Assembly (NCBI GenBank): GCA_029204225.1
Contig: CM055108.1
Location: forward strand, 22,862,326-22,926,325
Direction of reading: 5' to 3'
DNA from: Diphasiastrum complanatum
Taxonomy: Eukaryota > Streptophyta > Lycopodiopsida > Lycopodiales > Lycopodiaceae
DNA length: 64,000 nucleotides
Below are positions 23,201 through 35,200 of this stretch, piece by piece. Position numbers and translations under genes: made by a program. The notes below the pieces were generated by a model. It was given only the letters and a program-made list of their open reading frames with translations, was not told where the DNA came from and searched no databases. The first letter of the stretch is position 1. The number at the start of each line of letters is the position of its first letter.

Positions 23201-26200
23201 TTGCTTGAGCTTGCATATCCAAGCATGATCCCTCTTGTGGAAGATGGATCCTCCTTGGTTCTTGTTTCCAATGGCACATGCACATAACATATACACCCAA
23301 AAACTTTCAAGTGATTGGGTTTCTTTCCATACAACATCTCATAAGGAGTTTTGCCTTCAATTGCTTTGCAAGACACCCTATTCATCAAGTAGTTTGCACA
23401 TACAAGAGACTCACCCCAAAAGGATTTGGGCAAACAAGCATCTAATCTTAAAGCCTTAGAACATTCACATAATGTTCTATTCCTTCTTTCAGCAACTCCA
23501 TTTTGTTGAGGAGTGTAAGGACAAGAAGTCTCTTTCTTGATCCCTTCCTCCTCACAAAAGGCCTTGAACTCATTGGAGATGAATTCTCCACCATTGTCAC
23601 TTCTAAGAATCTTGATGCTATGATTATGATGCTTTTCCACAAACAACTTGAACTTTACAAAAGTATCAAATACTTGAGACTTGAAGGAAAGTAAGAACAC
23701 CCAACAATATCTTGAGTAGTCATCAATGAAGGTTAAAAACATGGATGAACCTCCATTAGATTTGGTGCTAGCAATGTGCACATCCGAGTGTATGAGTTCA
23801 AGAGGATGAGATGACTTTGTGATGGAGTTAGGAAACACCTTCTTATGTGTCTTGGATAAGGCACAAGCTTCACAAACCTTGTCTTCCTTCCCAATAGACC
23901 TTGGTAGGCCTAAAGCACACTCCTCCTTGATCATAGCCTCCATGGAACCCGAGTTGACATGTCCAAGTCTTTTGTGCCATAAAGTAAAGGTAGATATCTT
24001 GCTCTTCTCGGCCAACATGACAACATTAGTATCCACAAATGCATCCAGCTTATAAAGTTTGCCAAGTCTAGTGCCCTTAGCCACTATCTTACCCTTCTTC
24101 TTGATGAAACATTCATTTGAAGCAAAGTCAACATTGAAACCATTGTCTACCATTTGGCCAACACTTAGTAGATTCTTTGTTATTGTAGGAATGTACAAAA
24201 CACCTTCTATGTTGATCTTTTTGGAAGATCCTAAGCAAAGGGGAATGCTACCAACTCCTTCAATCTTACAAGCTTCATCATTTGCTGTATAGATAGACTT
24301 TATAGGTCCATCATAAGATAAGAGAGAAGAGAAAAACTCCCTTTTACTAGTCATGTGTGAACTAGCACCCGAGTCAATCCACCAAGGATCTTCTCCTTTG
24401 AAGCTTGTTGAAGAAAATATGGACATCATGAGAGAGTCCTCATGTGAACTCTCCTCCTCCTCCTCTTTGCTCATGTTGGCTTGGCTTTGATCTTGCTTCC
24501 TCTTGAAGCATTCCGAGGCATAATGCCCCATCTTGCTACAATAGTAGCACTTCACCTTTGATTTGTCCTTCTTGACTTTGGTGGTTGATGGAGATGCCTT
24601 TGGGGGTCCTTCTTGATCCTCAAGCTTTGTAGACTTCTTGAATGTTGATCCTTTGCCTTTGGACTTGCCTTTGCCTTTGGTGAAGAGAGCTTGGTCATCT
24701 CCACCTTGGATGGAAAGCCTTTCCATCCTCTCTTGCATTTGGCTCCTTCTTGATTCCTCGGCCATGAGTGTGCCTTGGAGTTCTTCAAGTATGGGTAGCT
24801 TACCCATAATTGCATATCCCTGAACCAAATTGTCAAATTTAAAGCTTAGTCCATTCAATATGAGTTGAACAAGATCTTCATCCTTGATAGGGTCACCTAT
24901 AAAGGCTAGCTCTTTGTTCAATTCCTTTACTCTTAGGACAAAAGTATGTGCACTCTCTCCTTTCTTTTGATAGCTTCTATAGATTTGATTCTTCAAAGCT
25001 AACATTCTAGTTTGGTTCTTGGATTCATAGACCTTTTGCAAAGTCTCCCAAACATCTTGAGCTGAAGTGCAATCTCCTACCTCTCTTAAGAGTTCATTTG
25101 CAACATTCATTTTTATGCAATGTAGTGCAACATTGCACCTCTTGATGTATTTGGCTTTTTCTTGAGGATGAATAGGTTCACCCTCCTTACCATTTACAAT
25201 TTCCATCAGATCTTGCATGATCATGATAGATTCCATTCTAACTTTCCATATGGAATAGTTAGTTTTGTTGAGCCTTTCATTAGTATCCAAAAGATATGCA
25301 TTTATAGATGCCATCTAGTCTCCTAATCAAGGACTTGACACAAATGAAGGTTACTTCTATTGATTTGATTGAAGGTCTACCTTATCCCACTTCTTAGGGA
25401 CCTGAAAAGATCAGTAATAGACTTCCTATAAAGATCTAAGAATGATCTCTAACAAAATCAAATCATAGAATACTAGAAACAATGCACTTGCTTGATTGAA
25501 GTAGACAATACTAGTAGAATTGCCCCTCTTTCTATAAAGAACATTAAAGCTTCCAAATGATCTGATCAAGAGTGAATTTCAGCAACCTAATATACTTCCA
25601 AAATCACTTGTAAAAGATCTAAATGGAACTTAATGAGGATGCAACACAATCTACTATCCAATCACAAGCAAAAAATGATCAAAATTGATGAAAAATTGAT
25701 CTAATTTGGTGCATAAGTCAAGCAATGGTTGGACTGAACCTAAATCACTTTAGGAGGTGTCTACTACACCTTAGAACAGCCTTGAAGAGTCCCCAAAACT
25801 CTGATCTTCCCTCTCCTTGAATGCTAGAAAGCCTCCTCTATGAAATCACCTCCAAAACTCGCTTAGAAATCAATGCTTGGAGCAACCAAAACTTGCTATC
25901 TTGGTAATGTGAATTGAATTCAACTTTGCCTCTGGTTTTAGACACCTAAACACCTGCAAATGAAGTCACACAACACCAATCTCCAATGTATTTGACTCAC
26001 TTTGAGTTCTAGAATCAATAGTAGATGCTAAGATCCAATCTACACAAGATTTAGATCAAAAATTGTGATCAAATTGAATGAAAACCAAGGATTTAGCTCA
26101 TTTCAGCCTTTAGGCTCTGATACCATGTAAAAATTACAGCAAATAAGGATCCTAAAACACTTGAAATGATGAGGGAAACAATAGATTATGATTTCATAAG

Positions 26201-29200
26201 ATTAGCACAACTTGAACCATCAAAATCCATCAAAAATCTATGCTTGAACCTCACTAAATGGCCCAAATCCTTGAAGAAGGCTTCACACGTGTGAAAGTAC
26301 AGCCTCCCACAGTCTGAGTACTGTACACCAGACCTACATTCAATCCTATAATCATTAGTAATCACAAGTACTCAAACAATTATGAACATAGAGAGCAATT
26401 GCACCATTATGAGAAAAAAATCATGAAATTGCTTGATTGATTTTGGTGAGATATCATCACCTATATATACATGATCCATCATGGTTTTGGGTAGGTATGA
26501 GTAGCCCTAAACCTATCCCTAATGCTAATTTTGGTGGATCTTTCATCCCTACCAAGTTAGGGTTGGAATCTTGGAGATCCCTCAACAATTCAAAAATTAC
26601 CAAAAATAGCTCCTATTTTTTCTCCCCTGTATCTAAGCATAATTTGGACTCATTCCAAAGGTTCTAACACTTAGGTCTACTTGAGAACATCCTTATGAAT
26701 GGAATCCTATGCTATTTGGCACGTGTGACAAGCCACATCATGACCATCTAACTATTTACAAGTCATATGACCAAAACTAGTCAAGCTAGAATTGTGAATT
26801 TTTAACAATCTGCCTCATGATATTTCTACGATTCCTTACATGATTCATGTGCCTTTGGCCCTTACTGTTATACATTTTCCATCCAAGGATATTTGCCAGA
26901 TGGTCACTATTACTTATCTAGGGTATTTATATGTTGGAATCTTTCTAGACGAGTATACGGGGATCCTTCAGTCTCCTTGTGTTTCTACATATAGGTTTGC
27001 TGCAGTCAATGCCGATGGTATAGACTTTTGGGCTTTTTATGCATTAGAGGTTTTTCATGCAACTAATTCCTTTTTACCTCTTAATATTTGGCATTCCTGG
27101 TTATTATGTATCGATTGGATTTCATTCGGACCTACTGCTCATACTACTGCTTCATTTTCAGCTATGGATATATGCCATTCCTGGTTATTACGTATAGCTT
27201 GGTTTTCATTTGGACCTATTGATTGGTGCTAGTTTTTCCATATTACTGATCGCCTATGGTGCGGATATCTCTATGATTATGCATGTGGCTCTCTATCTCG
27301 GCACTCGCCTCCATCGAGGCCTACTGTACGTTCCACTCAACGAACACTTCACACTTACTTTCACTGATATATGTACTTATTCTCCACCTGGCTCAGGTTG
27401 TGGGCATTGGTACTTTTTCTGTAGTTCTTTTGTTATACCTGGCCCGGGTTGTGGGCTTATTTCACTTCTGCTTTTTCTACTTTCATTTGTAGCTAGTTTA
27501 TAGCATTTTACGGCCACGTCCTTGTTAGCCAAATTTTTGACGGCAAAAATCGGGCTAATTTGGAGCAAAAAGCGGTTAAAGGATATTTAACGGACACCAA
27601 AACATTGTGAATACGACAAAAGTTGAAGCAAAATGTTGGACCAAAAGCCTGCCCTTAAAGTGGCTAGACACGTTCATTAGTAGATAATATATCTGTGCAA
27701 ATGGTCTAAGGAACCGTCAAAAATATTAGACATAGGTCAGATTTTATAAGACTGAAGAAAAATACCGGTCCATGTAGAAATAGGTCCCAGCCCGCCTAGA
27801 TGTGGCTAGTCAGAAATTTTGCGGCATTAAAATTGGCCCGATAGTAAAAATGCCGGCAATGCCGAGCACAGTTTCGATGTACCCAAAAATATTTTCACTA
27901 ATAGAAAAATCTCTTTGTTTTTCAGGGATGGCTAGTCCGGGTCCAAGATTGCTCTGGTCTGTCACTCATAACCATGTCAGCAGTTGCGGAATCGAAAATC
28001 GGTCAGAGGCATTACCAAGAGAGAAATCGACAAAAACGGCATAAAAAATATATATATATATATAAGCACACTGGGTATCAAGAATACAGACAATGTGGGT
28101 ATCAAAAAAGTGGGCACAGTGGGTTTCAAAAAAATGAGGAAACGACAATTTGCGGTATCGAAACCGTAGTTGCAGAATACCAAAGAGACAACCGGCCTAA
28201 GTAGTTTAACGGAAAAAATTATGGCCCTTGCAAAAGTGAAGGTTAAGGCTTAGTGTGTTAAAAAGTTTTTTTTTAGAGTGACATCACACTGGGTGATGTC
28301 ATGGTGCCTACATCACCTTAGAAAGTTCTAGAAAGATCTCTTGCAAGTGCTGATGTGATGGCCTCCACCACATTTTGCACATGTCGAAAAGGAGAGAAAA
28401 GTTTGAAGGGTGAAGAATTGGCAATTTGAAGGGCAAATTGTTGCCTACACTTATAAAAGGGGGTTGATTTGTGTGACAAAATACCAGCACTTATCTTTGT
28501 AGAGGTTCCCCAGCAATACCCTGCTCTTTGTGGAAAATGGTGGTAGAGGAGTGTGGTCCATGGACAAATCTATTGTGAGTGAGATAGTGTGTCTAATTGC
28601 CATGTTTCAGTTCTGCAGGAGTGTGTGTCTGCTTAATTTGCTATGCTGTTGAGAGAGAGTTTGTTATACTGAAGAGATGAAGAGTCTATTGAGTGCTTGG
28701 ATGTTAGTGCTCCTTAGTAGAAGAGATTAATTCTCAACATGAAGCTCCTCTTTTGTACGAGATTTTGTTGAGGGAAATGCGTGCCTTTTAGAGGAGTATA
28801 TATATGGAGAGTGAGACCAGAAGTGTTGTTGCAGAAAGTTATGTTGCAAGCCATGCACAGGAAAGTGCCGTGGGCTTGAGCGCCTAGTGAAGGCCTTGAG
28901 AATTCTGAATATCCCATAAGTAATTGCTTGCCTTGAAATCTCCCATATATAAGTTGGGGCTTCTCTATATCCTCTATCCCCTGGTACCAGCCCTTTTGGG
29001 GGTTAGACGGATGGCGGGTGGCTAGACGACTGGGGTTGGGATCCCAGTACGCGGCTCGCGTGGATACGTGTGTGTGCGTGGCCTTGAGGCCCAAATTCTT
29101 TACATGGTATCAGAGCCAATGGGGGGGTTCCTTTGCCTGTGCTTGCTTGAGTGGGGGTGTTGCAGAATGTTATGTTGCAAGCCACGCACAAGAGAGTGCC

Positions 29201-32200
29201 GTGGGCTTGAGCGCCTAGTGAAGGCCTTGAGAATTCTAAATATCCCATAAGTAACTGCTTGCCTTGAAATCTCCCATATATAAGTTGGGGCTTCTCTATA
29301 TCCTCTATCCCTTGGTACCAGCCCTTTTGGGGATTAAGACGGATGGTGATGGCTAGGCGACTGGGGTTGGGATCCAGTACGCGGCTCGCGTGGGTACGTG
29401 TGCGTGCGTGGCCTTGAGGCCCAAATTCTTTACAAAACTTTTGCCTGTAAGTTTCTACCTGAGAGCCTTTATGCATTTGAAAGCGAAGGGCTATGAACAA
29501 GATGTGGTGTTGCTGATCCAGAGGAAAAGAGCAGTTCTGAAATATTCTGTGTGCTATGAGGAGCCTGAACTCTGATTTCCACATGAGTTGATCCTAAATT
29601 ATCAAAATTGTATATCGTCTGGGCCATGAATACAACTATCCAGTATCTGAGCCGTTGCACAGAATTCTATGAGTCATCATTGCCTTTTTAGCATAACACC
29701 TGAGTGTTGCTCTTAAGTATAAAGAACCAGCGACTACATCACCACTCTAGTTGCTACTCTTGAGAAGATCTTATGCTGAAAATGAGTCAGATCAACGACC
29801 AGAGACAGCGAGGAGGAGTAAGAGCGGGCAGAGACAGCACCAAGCCTGAGAGAAGAACATCGAGCTGAGCAAAAGGAGAGGCAGCAGCGGATCTGAAGCA
29901 GAAGTCAGAGAGCAGTAAGCAGGTAGAGAGCAGCAGAGGGGTCGCGCTACCAGAAGAGGGCCGGACAGCAGACAGAAGCGCGCTCTGTGGACAGCAGATC
30001 AGAGAATGGGTGTGAGCAAGCAGAAGCGAGCAGAATTCGGGCCAGAGAAGGCAACGAGTAGGAGACAACCAGAACAGCCAGAAGGCAGTAGCTGTGAGCA
30101 GGGATCGAGGCAGTAGCCGCGAGAAGGCAGCGCGCAGAAAGAAGGCGCGGGGGGGGGGGGGGGGGCTTTCTCCTCATCCATACAAAAGGTTTTTGTTCAC
30201 AAAGGAGGACCGGCGATATCCCATCCTTACAACGACGAAGCCCACGTGTATCCAAAGGTGACCTACAGCATGATGGCTAGAGCAATCTATGGACCTGACG
30301 TGACCGTCCCTCAAAAATCTCTGAGGTATGCTTCCTTCGATCACTTTTTGGGTTCAATGAATTATCGCTCCTTTGAGTAAATGGTTGTGTAGTATTAAAT
30401 GTACTCTTTACGTGTATGACCCTCACTTTGATAGCACGGAGTCTCAGATGGGTTATTCCGTTACGTGATCGAAAATGTTCTTGTGTTTTATTTACCTGAA
30501 GTTCACTAGTAGATATGGTTGTCTCGGTTGCTGTTCGGTGTTGGTATTGATAATTGTATTGATCGTAGTTTGAGCCAAAATCAAGTCTTGACTATATGGA
30601 ATTTGCTAGAATGGTATGTAGAGCTGGGTGTGGATAAAATTTCGTATGTAATTTCGTGATGCTACCCATCTAGCTTACTAGTCTGAAAATGAAAATTGGT
30701 TTCACCCAAGTGTGTATGCAGTCTAGTCAATGTTTGGTGTCCGTAAGTTGAAAATTTTTGATACTCGCATGCTATCTTTGTTATGTCATTTAAATGTCAT
30801 GCTAATGAAGAAATAGCTGACCCTCTTGAAACACAGAGGCGGCTTTTTAATGCTTGGTGAGGGTGAAACACCCCTCCCGGGCTAGAAAAGAGAACCAACA
30901 GTGTAGCTACGGTCTCTCATATAGTACACCCCGCCTAGGCCATATGTTGAAACACACAGATATGGGGAGGCGAGTACCCGGACGCCTAACACCCATGGTG
31001 CGTCGGTCCCTTGAGCACAATGAACCGAGAGTTTGACCTTATCAAATACTAAGTGAATTAGAGTCTTAAGTGTTGAAAACTACTTACGAATCATTGAAAC
31101 AATTGTGCTTGTGACTCGTTGATGAAAAACTCAGGCAATTTTATGGACCTACCCTTGACATTAGTGTCGAAAGGCATTAAGTTGGGCCCAAACCACGGTA
31201 TTTTGACATAAGGGAGCACATGCCTCATCTCTTAGTAGGAGAGCACATCTGACCATGATGTTGCTTTAAGTATACAATCCTGGCCCTTTGAAGCAGTCTT
31301 TAGTTGAAAGTATCAATATAAAGTCAAGACCACCATAGGGAGACAAGACCAATCGACTTATACCATATGGACTACGTGAATGAAATTAGATTGCATAGAG
31401 GTAATGAAACCAAAGTTGAGGAAGACCTATAGGGTCTGGAAGAAAACTCTTCAATTGTGCGACCCATGTATGTTATGGACCTGAAATTCATCACGTCTAA
31501 AAGACAAAAAAAAAAAAAAGATTATCGAGCCTTACAAAGGGGATATGCCACATAAAACCCAGTTGGACTAGGAGAAAGGAATATGTTGAACCAATCCCAC
31601 TGAGGAAGAAATCATGTGTATTAGAATGTTCAGTACATCAATATTGAATTAGACCTCAACCCAGAGCATGGATTTTAGCTCTTTGACTTAATCTTTTGCG
31701 AGATCAGAAACTCATCCACATGACTTTGGCAATGAGAATATTCTTCAAGTTCACTTTAAAGATGTTAACAATGACTTTAATGCAGAAGGAATCTTTAAAA
31801 AGTTTTAATAGAACCACCCGATCCATCCATCAGATCCAATGCCAAAGTCACTCATAGAATCAGAGGACTGAGTAGATCGTGCCGATCTTGGGTCGCATAA
31901 GATAAAGAGCTCAGTTTGGTACCGATATGCATAGGCAAAGGAGCCAAACTCCCAAAGTAGATCACAAGACAACATTGCCCATACATTGGTCATCATTATT
32001 CTTTTGTCAATGCCTAAAATTTGTCAGTGTAATACATATGTAGATGTTTAGGGTTTTACACTAAACGTCAGCTGATCAAAATTCGAATGGCATATTTCTG
32101 TCTTGTTTGAATTAGTCATAACATAAAATTATTATTGCTAGATAGTTAGTTATGGGTCTCTCCATTTCTCTCTCCCCGTCTAGCTTTGTTGTGTGAATTA

Positions 32201-35200
32201 TCAAGAATTCTACTGAATTGAGCAAGCTTTTCCTTCAAACAGTCATGACACAGTTGAATTATCTCATTTCTCAACATTTGTAACATCTATCATTCTTTGA
32301 TTTCATGAAATCTCTTGAGCTACTCCTATGCGTGTAATTGATATGTTTAGCCAGAAAAACAACTCTTAAACTTTTTGTTAATAATAGCTTGTAAATTCAG
32401 GAAAAAAATTTCAAACAACCTAAAGTACTCAAAGCATTGAATCTTCAACGGGCTTCTTCCTACAAGAATACCATGATAAAAACCAAAAAGGCACCAAACT
32501 AATTACTTTCTATGTATTGTAAAAATAGTCCCAAAATGTGGCATAATGGCTGGCAGCTTTTCCCACCTGGATGTTTGGAGTTAGCTGTCACTTATTCACG
32601 GTTAGGGACACACAATGTAAGAAAATATAATAGTGCTAATGATACTGACATTGATGTGTGGCATATGACACATGCTTGGGCAGTCTCCAAGCTCCTAAAC
32701 ATGGGGGAATTCAACCAAATATACTTGGCAGCTTGAAGACTCAGGAAATGCTTCTATATCAATTGAAGGGAATGATCATCAACAAAGGAATGGCAAGAGA
32801 AATTGTGAATCTCAATCTAGGATGATAAAGTTATTATTATTGTTTACTTCAATGTTGCCCACCATACTTGCATCCCATATGGCCAAATGCTCATATGAGT
32901 ATTTGGAGTATGACAAAACTCCTTATACCCATACGTCAAAAGACAGTTCAATAAAAATACCATAGTTGCAGCGAATTGCGATTCACTAGGAATCGTGATT
33001 CGTTGCCCAGAATCGCCGACAGTCAGAATTTTTTTTTTTTGCCCTTTTGTAGCCAACGAGGGCCCAGTACGCGCACCTAGGGAGAGAGAGATAAGTGCAT
33101 AGGGAGAGCAAATGATGGCGGATCATCGCGTGTGCGCGTTCGGCGTCCATCTATTCATTGCTTCGGCGATGATTTCTTGTCACAATTGTTCTAGCCAATT
33201 CAATGCAGTGTAATACATATGCAGATGTTTAGGGTTTTGGGCATTGCACTGAACATTTTCTCGTTTGTTTCTTTTGCAGGACTGATCTCTTGCAGATACC
33301 ATGCCGGTCGTTGGTAGTGGGCTGAGGTTGAGCTCACAGAGGGGGATTGTGAAATTTTCACACATGTGCGAATGCCACAAAGTGTAATTTGATCTCCTAA
33401 GGTTTTGTGATTGCACCTAAATGAAGTGTAGATTGAGAATCAAGATCAAACACTCAATTTGATGGCAAGAGCACTCATCAACATGCATAAAACTATCATA
33501 CCAGCACTTTCACACGTGTGGACAAGTACACATGAAAAAACTAAGTATGGAAAGCCATCACCATTATGATTGAGTGATAACTTGTCCAACCTCATAAGCT
33601 TGTTCTCATGTCTTGACTCTTTAGAAATAAGGACACCTTGCAAGGCCTCCAAACTTGGTAGCTCTTCCTTGATAGCATAGCATTGGACAAGATTGTCATA
33701 TTCATCTCTCAAGCCTTTGAGGATGACTTGAACTAGCTCACTTTGTTTGATGGAGTCTCCAATACAAGCAAGCTCTCTATGGATGTCTTTGACTCTCAAT
33801 ATATAATTGGTTGCACTCTCATCACTCCTTTGGCGACTTTGGAAGATTTGGTTCCTTAGAGTGAGGAGCCTAGAGGTATTCTTGGCCTCATAGATAGCTT
33901 TGAGTGAGTCCCAAGCTTCCTTGGCCGAGTTGCAAGCACCAATCTCTCTCAATATCTCATAAGAGACATTCATCTTGATTTAGTGTACAACCATTCTAGC
34001 TCTCTTCTTATATATTTGGACTTCTTGGAGAACTTGAGGCTCCTCCTCAATTCCAAGGACTATGTCCATCACATCTTGGAGTATCAAGATTGACTCCATC
34101 CTTACCTTCCAAATAGAATAATTGGAGGTAGTTAATCTCTCACTTGATTCCAATAGGAAGGAACCCATGGAAGCCATAAAAAGTAGTGGAGATACCTTGT
34201 AATGAACAATAAAATGCTGCTTCTCTCTCACTATAGGATCCAATGAAGGTGTACTACTAACTCCTATGTAAGATCTTGCAACAAAATGTGAGATCAACCT
34301 CACTAGCTTTTCCAATCTCTCTCAAACTAGATCAACCTCTCACTCAAAGATGGAGTATAGACAAAGTTTGGGTCAAACTCTCTTTAGCACTTGGAAAGCA
34401 CTCAAAGAATCCACAAATCACTCAAATACAGTTGATATGCATAAAACAATGTGGCTATGACCTCAAAACTGTGTCTAGATCTCAAATAGATGAGATTGGC
34501 AAGCTTTAAACTGAGTTTTAGGATCAATCAAGCAAGTTATGGATCAAACCAAAAGTGTCCAACTAGGTCTAGGTGCCCTACCTACCCTCATTCAAAAGGC
34601 TATAGCTTTTGATTGGCTCATCCAAATGGTATGAAACAAATTGCATCAAAAACTAGACTTTTCTAGCTTTCAATCAAGCTATCAAGCTTAGATTTTGGAT
34701 CTACCTAGGAGGAGAACTTATCAACCAAACTTGGCTGACCCATAGATGGAGATGCCTATACTGTGGCAGGATCTTCGTGGCACATTTCTATTTGCTTTCA
34801 CAACCTTGGACAATGTAAGGTTGATAGCGTTTCATTTATTTTAGCAACAACCTTGACTTCTCGTGGAATTATGTGTTTTATTCAAAACATGAGCATTACA
34901 AGGTCCCTAGTGTGCTTCTTTGTCATATATGTATAGAATGCACCGTTTGTGATGGCAATTGATTCTACATTACAATTACATAATTCACAATAAGTCAAGG
35001 ATTCACTTAGTCTTCTTGATTGATTATTTTCCCAAAATGTCAATATGATAGAGAAATAGAGATGTTGAAGATGCGATGATGAGGATTTGCAACTTCATTT
35101 AGAATCTCTAAAGACTTCGCACACTATATCTTTGTACCAGGTTCCTTGGCACCCATTAGCATGATACTTGCTTTTTTGTTTCGGTGGTGTAGCTTATATA

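Larger units (their letters stand above)
20655..26807 (-). mobile_element. Nearly intact Ty1/copia element E (6153 bp)
   Basis: Complete structure on minus: 5' LTR 26126-26807, priming site 26113-26125 (GGCTCTGATACCA on plus, exact tRNA-Met complement), gag-pol 25314-21352, polypurine tract beside 21338 (CTCCTCCTCAC on plus), 3' LTR 20655-21337. The 5-bp target duplication ATCTG is perfect (20650-20654 and 26808-26812). By eye the two LTRs differ by about 7 substitutions and one A-run length change in 682 bp, so the insertion is recent. It lies in the giant intron of the kinase gene, in the same orientation as that gene. Confidence 0.97.
28827..29434 (+). mobile_element. Miniature LTR retrotransposon (TRIM-like), 608 bp
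   Basis: Two 278/277-bp direct repeats, both starting TGTTGCAGAA and ending TTCTTTACA, separated by only 53 bp. The first repeat is followed without a gap by TGGTATCAGAGCC (29105-29117), the exact tRNA-Met priming site. The 53-bp interior ends with GCTTGAGTGGGGG (29145-29157), a polypurine tract directly before the second repeat. It therefore has all cis signals of an LTR element and no coding room. The 193-codon minus-strand frame across the repeats is an artefact of the repeats. I see no convincing target duplication (AGTGT on the left, AAACT on the right). Confidence 0.88.

Noticed and set aside
21890-24823. Many short plus-strand frames opposite copia E
   Set aside because: Shadows of the copia polyprotein on the minus strand.
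28070-28135. Short repeats with spacers, checked as a possible CRISPR array
   Set aside because: Only three irregular copies without uniform spacers, in a plant genome context.
29105-29117. tRNA-like sequence TGGTATCAGAGCC (also at 26113, 58144 and 47154)
   Set aside because: These are retrotransposon priming sites complementary to tRNA-Met. No cloverleaf surrounds them, so they are not tRNA genes.
29003-29584. 193-codon minus-strand frame with a repeated segment
   Set aside because: It reads through the two LTRs of the miniature element on the antisense strand; the repeated peptide simply mirrors the LTR duplication.
29787-30255. Ser/Leu/Pro-rich minus-strand frames
   Set aside because: They come from a purine-rich low-complexity stretch and a poly-G run, with no domain or start context.
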